From Tritrichomonas foetus (taxonomy: Eukaryota > Parabasalia > Tritrichomonadida > Tritrichomonadidae), in the NCBI GenBank assembly GCA_001839685.1, contig MLAK01000693.1, forward strand, positions 69,000 through 132,999: a DNA stretch of 64,000 nt, written 5' to 3'. This document shows, one piece after another, positions 46,997 to 56,635 of this stretch. Both the position numbers and the translations under genes were made by a program. The notes beneath the pieces were generated by a model. It saw only the letters and a program-made list of their open reading frames with translations. It was not told where the DNA came from and did no database searches. Each line of letters starts with the position of its first letter. Position 1 is the first letter of the stretch.

Positions 46997-47595
46997 AATT
47001 ATTTGATGGAATTTTTGTTTTTAAATGGTCAAAAATAAGGTCATTTTTACTCGTTTATTTTTTTGTATAAAATGAAATTCTTTAGAAAGTGGTTACATTT
47101 ATGTGCATTTTTTCCTTGACGAAAAAAGGACCGACCGTTTATAATTTCAAAAATTTGGATCATTCTGTCTATTAATGATTCACAATGATTCATCATAAGT
47201 TCCTGAAACATAATAAATCTTCTAAAATAAATCATTCTGTAGTTTTTTGAGCTGTTTATGATAGTATGCTCTGAATAAATATAATTTGAAAAATCAATAT
47301 TTGATGTTTGACTGACGAAAATTAGAAACAGCAATGTTCTAACAAAGAAACAATTGTTGAAAATGTATTCATAAATATATCTTTTCTTTTTATTAAAGAA
47401 CTCACATTAATTCTCCATCAAATTTGAAGATGATGAATTCAAGACTGTGAAAACGGAAAAGAAAGAAAACCAAAACAATACAATGATTTTTCCTACAAAT
47501 GAATCACAACAATTTCTGTGAATTCATCAATCAAAGAACTTAGTGTGCAAAAATAGTTTTCTATAGTTTATTGGCATCAAGGTGAAAAAAAGGTC
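46997..47595. other. Intergenic region, no convincing gene
   Basis: About 600 AT-rich bases between divergent genes. A 95-codon minus-strand frame (47047-47334) is aromatic, motif-free and not called. Confidence 0.5.
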
Positions 47596-47607
47596 AGAAA
47601 CCGTTTT
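47596..47607 (+). promoter_or_regulatory. AGAAACCGTTTT motif
   Basis: Sense strand ACCGTT word, 24 bases before the ATG at 47631. Confidence 0.45.
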
Positions 47608-47630
47608 AAAATGATAATTTAAACATCAAT

Positions 47631-48581
47631 ATGAATAATAAAGTTTCAGCGAGGCCACCGACGCGGCCAAATATCCCACGCCCGCCATCTTTTAGATCAA
47701 ATTCAATGGCTGCATTTACATCACCTAGGAAGTCAGCAACATCATCTCGACTCTCAAAATACGAACAATATTTGTATCCTCAAACATTTGAAACGCTCTC
47801 ATCAGCTGCACCGCTTGCAGCAAATATTATATATCCGATTGAAACGCCATACGAAGAAGAAGAAGAGTTAGAGCCAACAATATCTATATATGAAAAATTT
47901 GAACGACAAAGAAAAAAAATTCTTTCAAAATATACAAATCCTTCTGATCCAACAGTTATAGTTGTGTCGCTCAAATCAGACAGATTGAAAATTTCACGGC
48001 CATCGATATCACAAAATGAAACGTATTATCAGCTCACCAAACCACCAAAAGAAAATGATATTTATTCAAATAAAGAAGAAGATGATGAATCAGATTCACA
48101 ACCACAGCCAATCATTACCGTAGATATTCATGAAGACGATCCAGAAGTTATCCAAGCTTATGCAGACGAGCTTATTGAGTATGACCTTAATGAAGCATGG
48201 TTTGATTCTATACTTCTTGACTTAGATGATGTCTATCCAGAATTTCTGAATAATTTGCCTGGCACTGAAGAAAACGATAAGTCATTCAATTCTGGCAAAG
48301 GGGAAAGCAGAGGTGAATCCGTATCATCTACCAAAGAAGACGAATCTTATCTAATGTTCGAAGATCCAATCCAATCTGCATTTTCAGCAGCATTGAAAAA
48401 GCAACGTGCCAATGCAACATACGTTGAAGAGGAAGAAGCACCAAAAACACAACAACCAAACATTCATCGGACTCTTTCAGCAGCAGAATTAAATCGACAA
48501 TGGGGATTCAAAGACCCGGAGATTGGAAAATATATTGCCAAATTTAGGAAGCAATTTGAAGATGGTGGAAAGAAAAAATAA
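47631..48581 (+). CDS. Acidic, mostly disordered protein, unrecognised
   Basis: A 316-residue protein. The N-terminus is basic and Pro/Ser-rich (ARPPTRPNIPRPPSFRSNS), followed by acidic runs (EEEEELEPT, EEDDESDSQ). A short ordered-looking segment spans about 160-200 (IITVDIHEDDPEVIQAYADE, then LIEYDLNEAWFDSILLDLDD). A C-terminal block ends with AELNRQWGFKDPEIGKYIAKF. That last block looks like a conserved motif because it ends a low-complexity protein with an ordered helix. No family recognised. ATG chosen as the first after the promoter word. Confidence 0.75.
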   Translation: MNNKVSARPPTRPNIPRPPSFRSNSMAAFTSPRKSATSSRLSKYEQYLYPQTFETLSSAAPLAANIIYPIETPYEEEEELEPTISIYEKFERQRKKILSKYTNPSDPTVIVVSLKSDRLKISRPSISQNETYYQLTKPPKENDIYSNKEEDDESDSQPQPIITVDIHEDDPEVIQAYADELIEYDLNEAWFDSILLDLDDVYPEFLNNLPGTEENDKSFNSGKGESRGESVSSTKEDESYLMFEDPIQSAFSAALKKQRANATYVEEEEAPKTQQPNIHRTLSAAELNRQWGFKDPEIGKYIAKFRKQFEDGGKKK

Positions 48582-49015
48582 TATAAAAAAACTGTTTTAT
48601 AAACATATTACGACGAATTTTTTCTGTATATTTGGATTTATTTTTTGTTCAATCTACAATGAAATAATTTAAGATTAGGAAGCATGTCATGCATGTTCAG
48701 AAAAACGATATATAATATTTATTCCGTAAGTTAGTATTTATTAAAATTCCAGAAAGCAAAAGAATCCCTTCAAACATAAAAAAGCTGTTGTCATCGTGTC
48801 AGTACTCAATTATTTTTTTGAATTTACATACCTGTTCATTGTTTTGATACTATTGTCCAACAAGAGAGAATTTCAATTATTAATTATAGAAATCTATTTT
48901 GAAAAGCGAAGGTCTCAAATTATAATAAATTTCTTTTTACATGATTTGATGTTGTTCGTTTGTTTAATGGAATGGTTACAAACGAGTAACAAAATAGTTA
49001 CATTAATTATTTCAT
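48582..49015. other. Convergent intergenic region
   Basis: 434 AT-rich bases. A plus-strand frame from 48796 overlaps the next gene's 3' end in antisense, starts with GTG and is not called. Confidence 0.5.
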
Positions 49016-50290
49016 CTATCTCTTTCTTTTCACATGCTTATAACGCTTTTTCCCATATTCCATATCAGGACGTGTCCTTTTATTTTTTGTTTGATGTGTT
49101 TTTGAATTTATTTTTTTGGTGAACTTACATGAGCAACAAAATTGTGGATACATAACTTGGAGATCCATCGGTTTTTGATCATTTGGAACAATCATTTCAA
49201 ATTCTTTCATTCTAAATGGATCAACAATTTTCATGAGTTTTGGTGTTGGTTCGTATGTTGCGTTAACATCTTCGCTTTCTAAATCTTCATTTAAAGCAGA
49301 TGAATTTGTTACATTTATAGTTAATGTAATATTGCTAATTTCTATTGTTGGAATAATTGGAATTGTCATTGAAAAATATGGGAAATCTTTTAGAGTTGGC
49401 GAGGAAATCCTTTTACAATCTTTCATAAAGTATCTTTGTGTTCTTTTCTTCCAACTTCCATCGTATTGACAACTTTGGAGGGTTAAAAAGTTAATTTGAT
49501 AAGGATTCCCAATGGAGCAAAGTTTTGTTTTTTTATTTTGTCCAACGAAAATGCAATTTGAAAAAATCCATTCACAGTTAAATCTAATAATACCAATAGT
49601 TGTTCCATGAGTAAACATATTTGATACAATATTTACATTTGAAACAACATTTTTGATATTGGTATATCCTGAGAAAAGGAAAAGAGATTGACCAGAATTC
49701 TTTTGAAATATGCAATTCGTGAATATGAAGGATGAAGGATCGATTAAATCTGAATCAATACTTTTCTCAGCATTATTAATAATAGAAATACCACTTCCAA
49801 AACCATAAACTTGATTTTTTGTAAAATTGATAACTGAGATTGATACTCTTTCACCACGAACAACCCCAAAAGTTTTTGATGAATATCCATATTCAATATA
49901 ACCACAAGAAACAATATTACAAGAATCACAAACAAATATTTTGTTGGTTTCTGCATAAATAAATTGATATCCTTTGGCAGCCATACAATTAGCTCCAATT
50001 GATCTCATAATAATAAAATCAATACATTTGGCATATATAGCACCTCCTTCTCCAGCATACGAATTTTGAGCCGAGCAATTCACGAAAAATGATTCTGAAA
50101 TCGTCAGATATATGTTTATCTCTTTCACTAATATGGCTCCACCTGGTGAATCAGAATTGATAAAATCATAAAACAAAGATTGATGAACAAATATTTTATC
50201 TGGCATCTCATATACATACCTGTTTTCTGCGGTCCCATTATGAAAGTGAAATGAATTTGATGATGCAAGTTGCACCAAAAACAAAATCAT
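49016..50290 (-). CDS. Secreted beta-helix protein, Pmp-like
   Basis: A 424-residue protein. A short hydrophobic N-terminus (MILFLVQLASSNSF) is a probable signal. The body has right-handed parallel beta-helix style repeats with the chlamydial-Pmp-like words GGAI (PGGAILVKE, GEGGAIYAKC) and FxxN (FTKN, FQKN), as in the trichomonad Pmp family thought to act at the cell surface. Known members usually have a C-terminal transmembrane helix; none is visible here. The tail after about 320 is Asn/Thr-rich, then QFCCSCKF and a strongly basic end (KKRYKHVKRKR), so this may be a soluble or truncated member. Basic ends can also mean granule binding; unproven. Confidence 0.7.
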   Translation of the reverse strand: MILFLVQLASSNSFHFHNGTAENRYVYEMPDKIFVHQSLFYDFINSDSPGGAILVKEINIYLTISESFFVNCSAQNSYAGEGGAIYAKCIDFIIMRSIGANCMAAKGYQFIYAETNKIFVCDSCNIVSCGYIEYGYSSKTFGVVRGERVSISVINFTKNQVYGFGSGISIINNAEKSIDSDLIDPSSFIFTNCIFQKNSGQSLFLFSGYTNIKNVVSNVNIVSNMFTHGTTIGIIRFNCEWIFSNCIFVGQNKKTKLCSIGNPYQINFLTLQSCQYDGSWKKRTQRYFMKDCKRISSPTLKDFPYFSMTIPIIPTIEISNITLTINVTNSSALNEDLESEDVNATYEPTPKLMKIVDPFRMKEFEMIVPNDQKPMDLQVMYPQFCCSCKFTKKINSKTHQTKNKRTRPDMEYGKKRYKHVKRKR

Positions 50291-50631
50291 TAGTGTGATA
50301 AATTTTCAATTATCACTTTGAATGAAGAACGATGAAGAATAATTGAAAATAATTATATCTCCAACCAATTATTTCTTACTCCCAAATCAAGATACCGTCT
50401 CACTTCAGTCATTACACATGATGTCACATGATCAAAATCTTTCTAGCAACAGAATAAAGCAAAATTTCCAAAATTACAATCATCATCATTTCATATCTTC
50501 CTATTTCAAAAGAGAAAAGAGAGATGAATAACAAAATCGAGCTTTTCCCAAAACAGAAAGCTTTGGGTGCTATTTTAATGACTCAAAAAATAATTTGAAA
50601 GGAAATATCAGATCAATGTTAAATATCATTT
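50291..50631. other. Intergenic, no gene seen
   Basis: 340 AT-rich bases between two minus-strand genes. Confidence 0.5.
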
Positions 50632-50988
50632 TTACTCATTCTTTTGTTGTTGGTTTTGGCGTTGCTCAGCCCTCTCGCGTTGGAGCTTAAGGAAAAGTGG
50701 AACACGGACACGGCGAACGACGCGGCTACGAACGCGAACGATACGACGGTGGCAAGCGCATGAAACGCAGTAGAAGCACTTTTGATAAGCTTTTGGAAGT
50801 TCGTACTTGCTGTAGATTGAAGCATCCATAACATCTTTAGCGGATGAGGAATCGACCATATTCTTTGTCATGAAACGTTTGATGGCCTTATCACGTGGGA
50901 CCATACGTCCACAGTTGAGGCAGTTGACTGTTTGTTTGCGGCCAGAGTTCATCTTGGCACGTCCACAATTACGGCGCTTCTGAGGCAT
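50632..50988 (-). CDS. RPS26: 40S ribosomal protein S26 (eS26)
   Basis: A 118-residue basic protein of normal length. KKRRN.GRAK-type N-terminus (KRRNCGRAKMNSGRKQ), the CxxC zinc pair NCLNCGRMVPRDKAIKRF, and the second CxxC in QKCFYCVSCACHRRIVRVRS agree with eS26 (CTNCARCVPKDKAIKKF; YCVSCAIHSKVVR.RSR). The usual RTPP end is replaced by RVRVPLFLKL and a Q/E/R-rich tail. Located in the 40S exit/mRNA path. Higher GC and codon bias than flanks. The minus-strand CCTTTTTC abuts the ATG, giving an ultra-short leader like that of eL34. Confidence 0.95.
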   Translation of the reverse strand: MPQKRRNCGRAKMNSGRKQTVNCLNCGRMVPRDKAIKRFMTKNMVDSSSAKDVMDASIYSKYELPKAYQKCFYCVSCACHRRIVRVRSRVVRRVRVPLFLKLQRERAEQRQNQQQKNE

Positions 50989-50989
50989 G

Positions 50990-50996
50990 AAAAAGG
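50990..50996 (-). promoter_or_regulatory. CCTTTTT motif abutting eS26 start
   Basis: Sense CCTTTTTCATG: the motif is 1 base from the ATG. Shared with eL34; see 10651-10655. Confidence 0.45.
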
Positions 50997-51373
50997 ATCG
51001 ACCACAACCGATATTTTGTATGATTTACATCGAATGATTATTCAACTATGTAAACTATAGAAAATCATGAATTAGCCACAAAGACATTTATAATAATTAG
51101 ATCTATTTTACACGCAATTCAGACCGATTCACGAAGCTATTCACTCTCCTACTCAAAACAAAGATAGAAACAAACAAATATCCCTTCCTTTTTAGCCAAT
51201 AACCAATCATAATATGATTCGATACATTTTAAAACGATTTCCTGGTTGCAAACGATTAAATAACCAAATCGACTTACTTAACTTTTTATGACCACAAATG
51301 AAAGAAATCAAAAGAAAAAACGCAGATTTGAAAATAACACAGATTTAAAATAACTAACTATCTAAAACTAAAT
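50997..51373. other. Intergenic, no gene seen
   Basis: About 380 bases. Includes CAACCGATATTTTG near the eS26 start, a possible weaker Myb-type word. Confidence 0.4.
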
Positions 51374-52075
51374 TTAAAGCTCGCTATTATACAATTGGTC
51401 ATCTCCATTCTGTTGTTGTACCTGATCACTTTGGACGAGATGAGGAAATGTAGAAATCGAAATATCTGCTTGCTTATTTTCCGCCTGATTTTTCAATCCC
51501 GAGTGCCACCTGTTTTTGACAGCACCAGACGATCTGCCGGGCAACGATTGCGCGATCACTGACCACCTATTTCCGACTTCTTTTTGTTTTTCGATAATTA
51601 TTTTGTCTTCCCACTCTTCAAAAGGGCCGTGCTTTAATTGAGGCGAAAGACGGTTAAACCATCTTTCGCGACACTGTTTAGAAGTCCTTGTTGGGACAAA
51701 ACGTGCGATATCGCTCCATTTTTTCGTGCCGAGTTGAGAAATTGCGTTTTTCAATAGATCGTCTTCTTGTTGCGACCACGAACCTCTTGCGTTCATCAAA
51801 TTTTCTGGATTTGGCGTTATTTCTAATGGCGGTTGCTGCCCTTGGTACTGAAAAAGGGCAGCAATCAAGTCGGGAGGAATTTGGCGTATCTGCGAGAGGA
51901 GTTCTTCGTGCTGGGGGTGTGGTTGAGGTTCTTCATTTGAATTTGTCATCGGCGATCTTGGCGCCAAACCTTCAACGTTTAAACCGAAAACCGTAGATTT
52001 TCCAATCAAACTTTTTCTATAATTACCAAGAAAAGCTTCATTTTTGGGACTACTCATAGAATATTTTGAACTCAT
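51374..52075 (-). CDS. R2R3 Myb-type DNA-binding protein
   Basis: A 233-residue protein with two Myb repeats at about 98-144 (GSWSQQEDDLLKNAISQLG, KKWSDIARFVPTRTSKQCR, ERWFNRL) and 150-196 (GPFEEWEDKIIIEKQKEVG, NRWSVIAQSLPGRSSGAVK, NRWHSGL). The regularly spaced Trp residues are kept, and Phe replaces the first Trp of repeat 2, as is common. Trichomonads have many small two-repeat Mybs that act as core-promoter or iron-responsive transcription factors. The N-terminal ~90 residues and C-terminal ~35 are disordered. In-frame ATGs exist at 52075 and 52057; the first is used. YAACNG-type words elsewhere in this window are the sort of site such proteins bind, but no target is proven. Confidence 0.93.
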   Translation of the reverse strand: MSSKYSMSSPKNEAFLGNYRKSLIGKSTVFGLNVEGLAPRSPMTNSNEEPQPHPQHEELLSQIRQIPPDLIAALFQYQGQQPPLEITPNPENLMNARGSWSQQEDDLLKNAISQLGTKKWSDIARFVPTRTSKQCRERWFNRLSPQLKHGPFEEWEDKIIIEKQKEVGNRWSVIAQSLPGRSSGAVKNRWHSGLKNQAENKQADISISTFPHLVQSDQVQQQNGDDQLYNSEL

Positions 52076-52201
52076 AAAAACCCTAGTTTTAGATGATTTG
52101 AGAAAGCTTATTGAATATATCCCATACTAAAAGTGGAAAATAATGTAAATAGATATTCACTTTTTCTATGTTATCGTCAGAAAAAGAAGACAGAAATTCT
52201 G

Positions 52202-53527
52202 ATGATAAACGGTCGCATCATTCATTTTGAATACTTCTGTACGTTAAAGAATCTTAATCATCTCATGGATCATGGTAAAACTCAAGTGTTCACAAATTAT
52301 GAGCTTTCGAGGCTTGGCAAATGTACCGACAAAACAGTTGATTTTGATTTATCGAGAATTTCTTCAGATCAATTAAATGGATTAATAAATACTCTTCGTG
52401 TTCGAGGAAAGAAAGATTTCACAGAAATTTCGTTGAACTTTGATTTACTGATGAAGACCAAAGCACGAAATCGAACAACTCTTCAAAGTAAATCGGAAAC
52501 AAGAACGACAAAGTCAAGGATTAGCCAACCCTATGCGCTTGAAATGTCCGCAATTGGACGACGAAAGAATTTCACCGGCGAAATTGCAGAAGTTCTCGCG
52601 GGAATTATATCCGAATCACGAACGTTGTTAAAAATTAAACTTCGGTCAATTCATTTCAATCAACTCAATATTAGTTGTTTAAGTAAGTCATTAACGGCCG
52701 CACATTCAATTCGATCGTTACATTTATGTGATATTCCAATGGGCGATTGCGGCTTTGAAATTCTTGTTCGGGCTTTGAAAAGGGAACTCATTACGGATTT
52801 GCAATGCCGAAAATGTAATTTAACAGATGCTTCCTCACGTACTCTTCATTCTTTGATCTCTTATCATGTTTCTATTCAAAGTGAAGTGGCTTGGAGAGAA
52901 TCACTTGCGGCGAAAACGAGTCCGCCTATTGTTTGTCTTTCAAAACTTGATTTACGAGATAATGATTATACATATAACATGATTCGGGTCATTCATGATG
53001 CAATTTTGGATCTTCCAATCACATTGCTTGATCTTAGAGGTAACATTGGCATCACTGAAACAGTTGTGCAGCAACTTCAAAGTGAAATTCCTCATACCGA
53101 CATTAAGACAGGAATCTCTCAACCAATCAGATCTCGAAGACCGAAGAAACAAATGAAAAGGAAGAGCTTGGTGAAAGAAAATAACAAACTCCGAGGATTG
53201 GTGGACACTCTAAAAAGAGGGAGTGAAATTGTTGAAATTATGCCAGATTTAGCAATCGTTGGTCCAAGGGCAAATGAACTTGCTGCACACATAAGAAATC
53301 TTGATAAAATATTGTCTACTTGGTCGAATGGACCACGCCCATTTTTCCATGGATCAAATGAAATAGATGATCAGGGTCAGTATAGACCCAATAGTCGAAT
53401 GATTGCCCGAAAATCGTCAGTTCCGAAGAAAAAGAGTAATACAACTACCAAAAAAATGAAAACAGCATCTTCTAATAGAAGGAGTCAGTCAACATCAAGA
53501 AGGGGAGCAAAACATCCTCATCGCTAA
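52202..53527 (+). CDS. CEP78: CEP78-like centrosomal LRR protein
   Basis: A 441-residue protein from ATG 52202; the frame is open further upstream only through a GTG. The match to CEP78 is broad. FEYFCTLKN parallels SHYEYLCALQN. The LRR block IRSLHLCDIPMGDCGFEILV parallels LVHLSLANCPIGDGGLEII. The stretch SIQSEVAWRESLA parallels the distinctive RRHEETWAESLR. LDLRGNIGI closes the LRRs, followed by a helical region. CEP78 acts at centriole distal ends and in cilium formation. The C-terminus is short and basic (KKKSNTTTKKMKTASSNRR). The basal-body role is inferred. The next ATG (52265) lies downstream of a possible promoter word at 52208 and is an alternative start, but it would lose the conserved FEYFC block. 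Confidence 0.82.
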   Translation: MINGRIIHFEYFCTLKNLNHLMDHGKTQVFTNYELSRLGKCTDKTVDFDLSRISSDQLNGLINTLRVRGKKDFTEISLNFDLLMKTKARNRTTLQSKSETRTTKSRISQPYALEMSAIGRRKNFTGEIAEVLAGIISESRTLLKIKLRSIHFNQLNISCLSKSLTAAHSIRSLHLCDIPMGDCGFEILVRALKRELITDLQCRKCNLTDASSRTLHSLISYHVSIQSEVAWRESLAAKTSPPIVCLSKLDLRDNDYTYNMIRVIHDAILDLPITLLDLRGNIGITETVVQQLQSEIPHTDIKTGISQPIRSRRPKKQMKRKSLVKENNKLRGLVDTLKRGSEIVEIMPDLAIVGPRANELAAHIRNLDKILSTWSNGPRPFFHGSNEIDDQGQYRPNSRMIARKSSVPKKKSNTTTKKMKTASSNRRSQSTSRRGAKHPHR

Positions 53528-53951
53528 TTTCGCTTGACGACAAGCATATTACTGTTTTGTTTAAAAAATCATTTCTTTATCTTGATGTCTTTCTTATTTG
53601 AGCTTTTTTATCTTTATATTTATCTATCTTTTCTTTATATTTCTCATTCTTTTCTTTATATATATATATATCTTTTCTTCATATTCATTCTTCAACTTTA
53701 TGAGTCCTTTTCTGTCTCTTCCTTTTCTTCAAACTTCTCATTCATTTTTCTTTTGTTTTCATCATCCCTTTTGTATCTCACATGTATGGTAAAGCATGAA
53801 GAATGCGTTGTTTCTACAAATTAACAAATTTTGCCCACAAATACAGATTCACATCACAAATTTGTTGATTAAAAGAGTTTAAAACTGCAGAATAGTGACA
53901 ATTTAACATTTCTATCGGATTTTTTATTCAAAACGAGTTTAAATATGTGAA
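53528..53951. other. Convergent intergenic region, pyrimidine-rich
   Basis: About 420 bases, T/C-rich (TTCTTTATATTT-like repeats and a (TA)n run near 53660). No gene. Confidence 0.5.
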
Positions 53952-54719
53952 TTATGGCTTCACTTGGTCCTGGTTATCCACTTTTGATGACTTGTTCTTC
54001 GGGAAGATGTCTTTGTGAGACCGCCACCAGCAGAGACCGGCGAAGACGAGGCCGACAAAGAAGCCTGCAAGGACATCATCAGTATGGTGCCTATAATCCC
54101 TGATTCTTGTCATGCCAATGTAGAATCCAAGTAACAAGAAAAGAGAGCTGACCAATGAAACCCATAATTGGCGTGATTTCACGCACTTCTGGAAGAAAAG
54201 CGCAGTATAAATGGATCCTGACATTGCTGTAACGGAGTGGCCAGATGGAAATGACTTGAATTCGTCTTTAAGTTCCTTCTTTGAAAGGCCGGGACAGTTT
54301 TCAAAACTTCCGCTATTTCCGCATCGAGCATAAAAATCTGGTCGGGGGCGTCCAACGTAACCTTTGAAAACGTTGACACAAATGTTTGAAACAGCCACTG
54401 TGGTAACTAAGACGTAAACGGCTGTGAATGGATTGCTTAATTTGAAAAATCGCCTAAATTTTAATGAAAGGAAAAACCCAGCAAGAATAACAACAAGCCC
54501 TACAACAAAAACTATGACAGCACAAACAATGGTTGAAATTGTTTCTTTGCCTGGATAAGGAAAACTTGATAAATCGTCGTTGGGTGGAAAATAAAGAGGA
54601 TTGACTGGAACGAAATTAGAAACAACAAAGAAAACTAACGCAATAATTGTACCTATGAGATTGGGAATGTCAACGAGTTTTAGCCAGAGAATTTTTCGAT
54701 CATCTTCTTCAATAAACAT
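53952..54719 (-). CDS. PAP2 superfamily lipid phosphate phosphatase
   Basis: A 255-residue protein from the first ATG; a GTG 42 bases upstream is not used. About six transmembrane helices. The three PAP2 signatures are present: K-x6-R-P (KGYVGRPRP, Lys119-Pro127), PSGH (158-161), and R-x5-H-x3-D (RIRDYRHHTDD, Arg205, His211, Asp215). The usual Ser before the third Arg is Thr. The enzyme dephosphorylates phosphatidate or related lipid phosphates at internal or plasma membranes, making diacylglycerol. The LPP/DPP1-like length and topology are complete. The stop is near the 3' end of the CEP78-like gene on the opposite strand. Confidence 0.93.
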   Translation of the reverse strand: MFIEEDDRKILWLKLVDIPNLIGTIIALVFFVVSNFVPVNPLYFPPNDDLSSFPYPGKETISTIVCAVIVFVVGLVVILAGFFLSLKFRRFFKLSNPFTAVYVLVTTVAVSNICVNVFKGYVGRPRPDFYARCGNSGSFENCPGLSKKELKDEFKSFPSGHSVTAMSGSIYTALFFQKCVKSRQLWVSLVSSLFLLLGFYIGMTRIRDYRHHTDDVLAGFFVGLVFAGLCWWRSHKDIFPKNKSSKVDNQDQVKP

Positions 54720-56635
54720 CAAAAACAATTGATAGAAAATTGAAAGAACTTTCACTATCACTAATTTCCATACTTTTTCTTACGAACAATTGAAAAGTCG
54801 ATGTGCTTTAAAAATTCAAATGAATTCACAAAAGGTTCATCACCGAGTTTTTTATTTGATTATATCGGTCAATTCAAAACGACTGTAAAAAGATAGAAGT
54901 GCTTTTGAATAAAAATAAGGGGAAATTTTATTTTTTCAAAATAAAAGTTTCGAGAAATAAAACATTTACAGATGTATACAAACTAACTAGCTCTAGATGT
55001 AGAAGACTATTGAGAGATCTAAATGAATAATTGTTGATATTATTGTCATCTAAAAATTATTTAATTGTAATCCTATTAATAATATATAAATATTATAATT
55101 TAAAAATCAAGATACAGAGAAAACCAAATCCAAAAAAAAATTGTGAGAAAAAAATAAACCCAACAGAAATTTCTGAGAATTATTGAGATAAAAAGTGATT
55201 TTATAGCATTAATATCTTGATTATTTCTTATTATAAATCGTTCTTTTTATTATCATATGACCCTCCATCGAAAATTATAATGTTTTCCAAAATACAAAAA
55301 TGAAGTATAAAAAAAATATTAATAATTTTGATATAAAGAAAAAAAATTTAGGCATCAATGAGAAGATTACGAATGTTTTGCTATCTAAATGGCGAGTCAT
55401 CAGAAAATTCACTTGGCATCGAGTCTGGAAAAAAACATATTGGATTCCATTTTTCTTGATTTGGTCTTTCAATCGTTGTATCTGTATCCCTGCTTGAGAA
55501 TGTGCTGTTGAGGACTGCCAGTCTATTTTCTTCATATACTAAAATTTTATGGCAGAAAAGATTTCAATACATTCATATTTGTCAAATGGAAATTGAATGA
55601 ATTCAACATCACTGAGTTAAAACTATCAAAATTTTCGCGATTTTTAATTAAAAATCGATAGAAGAAGTGTAAATAGAATTATGGGAAGCAGTATTATAAT
55701 CTTTGTGATTCTTGGAAAAAAAGCTTCTCACAATTTTTTTTTAGGCTTTCTCCAAAATCGCTCTTTTTTCGGTTTAATTGTTGCAAAATTTCAAAACTAT
55801 GAATAAATATGGCTCATAACTATAAAAAATAGATTTAACAATTGACTGAAAGCTGTTCACCCGAAAACTGAAACAATAGCTTCTTCAGAATCATTTTCGA
55901 AATATTTTTGAATTCGGCCATTTGCGAAGTTTGCGATAAGGGAAATTTTCGTCATTCTTTTAGCTATTTGGGTTTTGATTTTTGACTGATGGTATTAAGT
56001 AATACTGATGATAAGGATCATTTTAGTGATTTCGTACGTTAAGACTATTTGGTTTGTATACATCTACATTTACTCAGAAAAACTTAATGACATAAATTTA
56101 TTTATATAGTTTATTTGGTTATTAGTAAAATTCGTTTTACATTAAATCAAGATCAAAATATCATTAATTGATGGTAAAATTTGCACAATTAGTAATTTCA
56201 TCATAATGAGAATATATATATCTCTGCTGCGATCAAGGTTTCAAAATTTTAAAACACATTTTCCAGTGGATTCCTTATAACTAAACATGTTGATACTAAC
56301 TGCATTATATCCTTACTAAAAGCTTTAAATAAGCGTATATATTCGACTATTTCACATTTTTTAATGGAAAAAAGGTGAATTTACAAAAATAAATTAGAAC
56401 CAAATATACTCAGAATTCTGATTATTTCCGTATTTCAAGCTGAATAATGCGAACTTTTTCAAAAAAAAATCGTAAGTATCGCTGTGTTGTAAAACCATTT
56501 TTTGGGTGTCATTTTGGATAAAAACGCTCAAAAAGTTCGAAAAGTTTGAATAGGCTTCACTTTTTAATATATTTGTGAAGGTTAATAGGATTGAATAGGA
56601 TCTACTTTTTGAGTAAATTGTGAAGGTCACAATTA
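54720..56635. other. Long intergenic region, no gene seen
   Basis: About 1.9 kb, AT-rich, with no supported gene. A GTACGTTA word at 56034-56041 lies about 600 bases before the kinase-Sel1 pseudogene and may be a promoter relic. Confidence 0.5.

Noticed and set aside
47047..47334. 95-codon minus-strand frame in the TMEM231 upstream region
   Set aside because: No recognisable domain and typical of AT-rich intergenic DNA.
48796..49122. 108-codon plus-strand frame
   Set aside because: GTG start, overlaps the Pmp-like gene's 3' end in antisense, F/L/I-rich.
55275..55535. 86-codon minus-strand frame
   Set aside because: Short, no motif, ends in a poly-F/I run; chance frame in AT-rich DNA.
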